The notes below the pieces were generated by a model. It searched no databases. It had not been told where the DNA came from and saw only the letters and a program-made list of their open reading frames with translations. DNA of 15,724 bases, from contig JANPGC010000307.1 in NCBI GenBank assembly GCA_031423755.1, positions 1 through 15,724 on the forward strand. The letters run 5' to 3'. Of the stretch, positions 12,071-15,724 are shown piece by piece; positions within the stretch are counted from its first letter, which is position 1; each line of letters begins with the position of its first letter. This DNA is from JANMEX01 sp031423755. GTDB lineage: Bacteria > Pseudomonadota > Alphaproteobacteria > Rhizobiales > Rhizobiaceae. A program made the position numbers and the translations under genes.

Positions 12071-13320
12071 ATGCTCTCTCCCAGCTCTCCGGCCCATTTT
12101 TTGGTTTCGATTGTCTCTTTGAGTTTCGACAGGAACGCTGCCGAATAGGCACCGTCGAATGCGCGATGATCGAAACTCTGGCCGACCATGCCGATCAGGC
12201 GCGGCACAATGGCATCGCCCAGCTCTGTGGTGATGACGGCAGGCTTCTTGCGGATGGCATCGGTTGAGAGGATCGCAACCTGCGGCGCATTGATGATCGG
12301 CGACGTAAAGCTGGTGCCGAACGCGCCATTGTTGGTGATGGAATAGGTTCCGCCGGTCAGGTCAGCGGCCTTGAGGGTGCCATCGCGCGCCTTGCCGATC
12401 TGGCGGCCAATCGCCTTGGCAAGGCCTTGAAGGGTGAAATCCTGGACCGCATGGACCACGGGCACGACGAGCCCGTTGTGATTGAGATCAACGGCAATGC
12501 CGAGGTTGATATCCCTCGACAGCGTCAGCGCTTTGCCATCGAAGCGGGCATTGATGTGCGGAAAGGCCTGCAGGGCAATGCAACATGCTCTGGCAATGAA
12601 TGGCAGGAATGTCAGCGCATTCCCGGTTTCCGCTTTGAACCGATCCTTGTGCCGTTTGCGCACCAATTCGACTTCAGTGAAGTCAACTTCGATCGCCTGA
12701 AACACATGCGGTATGGTGCGCCAGTTTTCAGTTAGGCGCTCTGCGGTTTTGGCACGGATGGTGTTGAGCGTGATGACCTCGCCGGAGCCGGTATGGGTGG
12801 TCGGTGTGGGAGCGGCGGAGGCTACAGGAGCGATCGAAACTGCAGGGGCCTCCAGAAACGCCTGCGCATCCCGCATCTCGATTTTGCGCAGGTTTTTCGA
12901 TGACGCAAACTGCGCCAGCGCTGCCATGTCCGCCGCGTTCTGCGACAGTACCCGGCGCGCCAGCGGTGTGATCCGCAATCCGTCCGGGCCTTTGGCTTTA
13001 CCGTAATTTTCGAGCGGGGATTTGACTTCTTCGAAGGCAGACGGCGCTTCGGCTTTTGGTTCCGCGATGCCCGGCGCAGCCGCTTCACCGCCGATGACGG
13101 CGACAACGGCCCCGACCTTGGCCGTAACTCCATCACCGGTCTTGATTTCTGTCAGCTTGCCCGCAACGACCGCTTCAACCTCAACGGTGACCTTGTCGGT
13201 TTCCACCTCGAACAGCCGGTCACCAATCTTGATGTCCTCGCCCACGGTTTTGAACCATGTGAGGATTTTGCCTTCGGCGACCGTCTCGCCGAGCTGCGGC
13301 ATGATGATTGTGCTGGCCAT
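12067..13320 (-). CDS. 2-oxoacid dehydrogenase E2, dihydrolipoamide acyltransferase
   Basis: A 417-residue E2 that moves the acyl group from E1 to CoA through a swinging lipoyl arm. The single lipoyl domain (about 1-78) has the lipoylation site K43 in VETDKVTVEV. A hinge follows, then an E1/E3-binding region (about 116-157: ITPLARRVLSQNAADMAAL) whose usual GTGxxGRI core is replaced by ASSKNLRKIEM. A second Ala/Pro/Thr linker runs about 158-180. The catalytic domain ends with HRAFDG (His385, Asp389), and SFTSPIINAPQVAIL is typical. It starts 3 bases after the E1-beta stop; the ribosome site is weak, so coupling is likely. The order E1 alpha, E1 beta, E2 matches acetoin, branched-chain and pyruvate complexes. 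No E3 gene is visible, so the complex may borrow a lipoamide dehydrogenase. Confidence 0.95.
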   Translation of the reverse strand: MASTIIMPQLGETVAEGKILTWFKTVGEDIKIGDRLFEVETDKVTVEVEAVVAGKLTEIKTGDGVTAKVGAVVAVIGGEAAAPGIAEPKAEAPSAFEEVKSPLENYGKAKGPDGLRITPLARRVLSQNAADMAALAQFASSKNLRKIEMRDAQAFLEAPAVSIAPVASAAPTPTTHTGSGEVITLNTIRAKTAERLTENWRTIPHVFQAIEVDFTEVELVRKRHKDRFKAETGNALTFLPFIARACCIALQAFPHINARFDGKALTLSRDINLGIAVDLNHNGLVVPVVHAVQDFTLQGLAKAIGRQIGKARDGTLKAADLTGGTYSITNNGAFGTSFTSPIINAPQVAILSTDAIRKKPAVITTELGDAIVPRLIGMVGQSFDHRAFDGAYSAAFLSKLKETIETKKWAGELGESI

Positions 13321-13323
13321 GGG

Positions 13324-14304
13324 CTAACCGTTCATCACGCGCACGATCTTGTCGACGATGCGCGCTGCGTTCGGGATTGCAAGATCTTCAAGGTGGTCCG
13401 CGGCAGGCAGCGGGATGTGTGGCGTGGTGATCCGCACGATCGGTCCGTCCAGATCCCAAAACGCTTCATCGGCTACGATGGACGCGATCTCTGCGCCCCA
13501 GCCAAGGAGCCGCGGATTTTCTTCGACCGTGAAAAGGCGCCCGGTCTTTGCGACTGACCCGAGGATGGTCTGTGTATCAAGCGGGACCAGTGAGCGGACA
13601 TCGACGACTTCCGCATCAATGCCGTGATCGCGTGCCAGAATTTCGGCGGCTTCCATGGCGCGGTGCACCATCATCGCCAGCGCAAGAATTGTGCAGTCCT
13701 TGCCGGGACGCAAAATTTTCGCCGTGCCGAGCGTATCGACGATTTCACCATCCGGCACTTCGCCCTTGGTCGAGTAGAGCGCCTTGTGCTCGTGGAAAAT
13801 CACCGGATTGTTATCGCGTATGGCCGCAGCCATCAGCCCGATCACATCGACCGGTGATGACGGAGCAACAACCTTCAGCCCCGGGATCATCATCGTCCAG
13901 TTTTCAATCGACTGGGAATGCTGAGCGCCAAAACGAAGGCCACCGCCATTGCCTGTGCGGATCACCAATGGACACGACATCTGTCCATTGGTCATGTAGG
14001 CGAGCTTGGGCATTTCGTTTGCAATGTAGTCGTAGCAAACAGCAATAAAATCCGAGAACATGATCTCAGCAATCGGGCGAAGGCCGGTCATCGCAGCGCC
14101 CATGGCGGCGCCGAGAATGGCCTGTTCGGAGATCGGCGTATCGCGCACGCGCAGAGGACCAAACTTTTCGTAAAGCCCGACAGTCGCTTTGAATACGCCG
14201 CCGGCCTTGGCGATGTCTTCGCCGAGGAACACGACATTGTTGTCGCGTTCCATTTCCTGGCTGATGCCACGAATCACGGCATCGCGATAACTCAGTTCCG
14301 CCAT
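13324..14304 (-). CDS. 2-oxoacid (acetoin-type) dehydrogenase E1 component, beta subunit
   Basis: A 326-residue protein from ATG 14304 (MAELSYRDAV). The ribosome site GGAGG is 6 bases upstream, inside the end of the E1 alpha gene, and the two frames overlap by 13 bases. The longer reading to 14373 lies wholly in E1 alpha and is rejected. It shows GED with E29 near the N-terminus, RDTPISEQAILG (54-65; E60 is the glutamate that activates thiamine diphosphate), GGLRFGAQHSQ with His129, and a transketolase C-terminal domain (AEVVDVRSLVPLD, FTVEEN). With E1 alpha it forms the alpha2-beta2 decarboxylase of the complex. Sequence character is nearest to acetoin or short-chain oxoacid enzymes, but I cannot fix the substrate. 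Confidence 0.95.
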   Translation of the reverse strand: MAELSYRDAVIRGISQEMERDNNVVFLGEDIAKAGGVFKATVGLYEKFGPLRVRDTPISEQAILGAAMGAAMTGLRPIAEIMFSDFIAVCYDYIANEMPKLAYMTNGQMSCPLVIRTGNGGGLRFGAQHSQSIENWTMMIPGLKVVAPSSPVDVIGLMAAAIRDNNPVIFHEHKALYSTKGEVPDGEIVDTLGTAKILRPGKDCTILALAMMVHRAMEAAEILARDHGIDAEVVDVRSLVPLDTQTILGSVAKTGRLFTVEENPRLLGWGAEIASIVADEAFWDLDGPIVRITTPHIPLPAADHLEDLAIPNAARIVDKIVRVMNG

Positions 14305-15299
14305 GCCCAGCCTCCATCGGCATATACATCTGCTGTCAGGAGTTCGACAGGTGCAGGCGGGGATGCCTTGCAAAGTTCGGTTGCGGCTTCGACCTTGCGC
14401 ATGCTTTCGGCTTCAATTGCCTGCACGGCTTCGCCGGAAATGCCGAATTCAGAAAGGCGCTCCCGGTAGATTTTGAGAGGGTCGCGCTCCATCCACTTTT
14501 CCAGTTCGCCGGCGGGACGGTATTTCGCCGGATCAGCGCGGGAATGGCCGGAATGGCGATAGGTCAGGCATTCAATCAGCGAAGGGCCTTCACCCTTGCG
14601 CGCTTTCTCGATTGCCGCGCTGGCGGTGCGGTAAACAACGTCGGCGTCGTTGCCGTCGATGACAATTTTTTCAAGGCCATAGGCGGATGCCCGGTCACCG
14701 GCCGGATTGTGCACGGCGGTGACCTCATGGATCGGCGTGTATTCCATGTAGAGGTTGTTTTCGCATACGAACACGACCGGCAATTTCCAGATAACCGCAA
14801 AATTCAACGCTTCGTGGAACGCACCGATGTTGGTAGTGCCATCACCGAAGAAGCAGACAGACACATCCGGCTCACTAAGATACTGCGCCCGCCATGCTGA
14901 CCCGCAGGCAATCGGCAAATGTGCGCCGATGATGGCGTAAGACCCCATCACGCCATGCTCGACCGATGTCAGATGCATGGAGCCACCCTTGCCGCGCATC
15001 AGCCCAATGTCGCGCAGCATCAATTCGCCCAGCATGCCTTCCATCGGCACGCCGCGCGCCAGTGTGTGGGCATGGCCGCGATAGGTGCAGAAGGACTTGT
15101 CACCTTTTTTCATGGCAACACCGAAACCGGCCGCGATGGCCTCCTGGCCGAGCGACAGATGGCTGGTGCCCTTGATCAAGTTCTGCAAAAACAGATCATA
15201 GGCGCGCTTTTCGCAATCGCGGATCTCCACCTGCAAGCGGAACAGCTCAAGGCGGGTTTCCGTGCCGATGTCGTCATTCGCTGTTGTGGTTTGCACCAT
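14292..15299 (-). CDS. 2-oxoacid (acetoin-type) dehydrogenase E1 component, alpha subunit
   Basis: The first gene of the operon, 335 residues from ATG 15299. It binds thiamine diphosphate and Mg through GDGTTNIGAFHEALNFA (152-168) and the NN pair at 181-182. Other landmarks are HLSLGQEA (47-54), TYRGHAHTLARG (72-83), the GKGGSMH motif (103-109), the GSYAIIGAHLPIA substrate channel region (119-131) and the loop YRHSGHSRADP (247-257), which matches the phosphorylation loop of mitochondrial homologues. Length fits the short bacterial AcoA/PdhA class. The last 13 bases overlap E1 beta, giving matched synthesis of the two subunits. The ribosome site GAAGG lies close (3 bases) to the ATG. The promoter must lie in the 254-base divergent region upstream. 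Substrate is unknown; acetoin, pyruvate or a branched oxoacid are all possible. Confidence 0.95.
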   Translation of the reverse strand: MVQTTTANDDIGTETRLELFRLQVEIRDCEKRAYDLFLQNLIKGTSHLSLGQEAIAAGFGVAMKKGDKSFCTYRGHAHTLARGVPMEGMLGELMLRDIGLMRGKGGSMHLTSVEHGVMGSYAIIGAHLPIACGSAWRAQYLSEPDVSVCFFGDGTTNIGAFHEALNFAVIWKLPVVFVCENNLYMEYTPIHEVTAVHNPAGDRASAYGLEKIVIDGNDADVVYRTASAAIEKARKGEGPSLIECLTYRHSGHSRADPAKYRPAGELEKWMERDPLKIYRERLSEFGISGEAVQAIEAESMRKVEAATELCKASPPAPVELLTADVYADGGWAWRN

Positions 15300-15553
15300 C
15301 TGCCTTCACGAATCTTTCGTTTTTTCCTGACCCCAACCTGCCAAAAAAAAACGCCAGGCGATTTCGAAAGATTATCAAAATGAGAATTTTTCATGGTTTC
15401 GCTTTAGGGCGTTTGATTAGGATGCAGAAACTATCGTTTGGCGCCTATCTGCCGCTGTCGTCTTTTTGCTGGGGTCCAAGCCCCTCAATCCAGCAGCGAT
15501 CACTTAGGTGGCCAATATTCGGAAACGATGCGTTGGCCAGGGAGGAAGCGCGC
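15300..15553. promoter_or_regulatory. divergent promoter region between the oxoacid operon and the SDR gene
   Basis: 254 bases between two start codons facing away from each other, AT-richer than the genes. It contains a perfect 9-base inverted repeat (described separately), a run of nine A at about 15343-15351, and a TTTCGAAA palindrome at 15362-15369. I cannot name -35/-10 boxes with confidence for either direction. Shared regulation of the operon and the SDR gene is inferred from the arrangement. No regulator gene is within the window. Confidence 0.6.
15311..15373. promoter_or_regulatory. inverted repeat AATCTTTCG / CGAAAGATT, candidate operator
   Basis: AATCTTTCG at 15311-15319 and its exact complement CGAAAGATT at 15365-15373 are separated by 45 bases. 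The right arm also sits in the local palindrome TTTCGAAA. The left arm ends about 11 bases before the E1 alpha start codon, so a bound protein there would block expression. The pair could be two half-sites or two binding sites of one regulator. Nine bases can match by chance, so this is tentative. Confidence 0.35.
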
Positions 15554-15724
15554 GTGTCAATTCTTCTGCAAGGCAAATCCGTGATTGTCACGGGAGCAGG
15601 CCGCGGCATCGGTGCCGCGATTGCGCGCGACCTTGCGAAAAATGGCGCAAGTGTGTGCGTGGCAGATTTGAACATTGAAGCCGCGCGCAGTGTTGCAGAC
15701 AGCATCGGATCAAATGCCATCGCC
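15554..15724 (+). CDS. short-chain dehydrogenase/reductase (SDR), N-terminal part, cut by window end
   Basis: The only plus-strand gene. The start is GTG 15554, with a full GGAGG site 8 bases upstream (15541-15545); an ATG at 15528 is out of frame. The visible 57 residues run open to the last base. They begin SILLQGKSVIVTGAGRGIG, the Rossmann motif TGxxxGIG at 13-20, followed by strand 2 with VCVADLN, where D38 suggests NAD(H) over NADP(H). The catalytic Ser-Tyr-Lys lies beyond the window. It is divergent from the oxoacid dehydrogenase operon and probably oxidises a hydroxy intermediate of the same pathway; this last point is inference from position. Confidence 0.9.
   Translation, partial: MSILLQGKSVIVTGAGRGIGAAIARDLAKNGASVCVADLNIEAARSVADSIGSNAIA

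Noticed and set aside
13324..15299. Naming E1 alpha and beta acoA and acoB (acetoin dehydrogenase).
   Set aside because: The subunits have that general look, but no acetoin-specific neighbours (acoR, acoX, butanediol genes) are present and the E2 context differs, so the substrate stays open.

Overview
The window looks like a chromosomal segment of an alphaproteobacterium of the order Hyphomicrobiales (Rhizobiales), most likely near Mesorhizobium and other Phyllobacteriaceae. The reasons are the GC-rich coding style, a long UvrB with N- and C-terminal extensions, and the type of intergenic palindromes (arms like ATCTCCCCC/GGGGGAGAT, and a hairpin built on ATCATGCC/GGCATGAT) that I associate with this group. 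The assignment is by pattern recognition, not by a search. Almost everything is on the minus strand; only the cut-off gene at the right edge is on the plus strand.

Layout from left to right: (1) 1-888: a tRNA-Leu(CAG) with its own promoter, and a conserved-looking small membrane-anchored protein of unknown function. (2) About 940-1330: a patch dense in palindromes. (3) 1493-3393: an AT-rich two-gene unit, an OLD/AAA-type SMC-like ATPase followed with a 4-base ATGA overlap by a TOPRIM-like (DUF4276-type) protein. This is a candidate anti-phage defence pair. (4) 3482-4544: a duplicated copy of the 3' end of uvrB (100 columns, 13 mismatches by hand alignment, 34-base identical core). The two copies flank a small PD-(D/E)XK-type nuclease and a HigA-like HTH protein. 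(5) 4446-7280: uvrB, which carries an in-frame palindromic repeat in its C-terminal linker. (6) 7281-7662: an intergenic region.

(7) 7663-15299: a tightly packed seven-gene operon read right to left. The order is 2-oxoacid dehydrogenase E1 alpha, E1 beta, E2, an M24-fold (creatinase/DddP-like) hydrolase with altered active-site residues, a COG0523 GTPase, a beta-hydroxyacid dehydrogenase, and an L-2-hydroxyglutarate oxidase-like FAD enzyme. Overlaps and very short gaps say the seven products are made together. The set reads as a catabolic route: a C-N or related bond is opened by the M24 protein, hydroxy acids are oxidised by the two dehydrogenases, and the 2-oxo acid is converted to an acyl-CoA by the E1/E2 complex. 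The substrate cannot be told from the sequence, and no E3 (lipoamide dehydrogenase) is in the window. (8) A 254-base divergent promoter region separates this operon from the start of a short-chain dehydrogenase (SDR) that probably belongs to the same regulon.

The part most likely to hold an undescribed system is 1493-4449: four non-housekeeping genes of defence-like type, stacked behind uvrB, with a displaced uvrB tail marking a past integration or recombination event.
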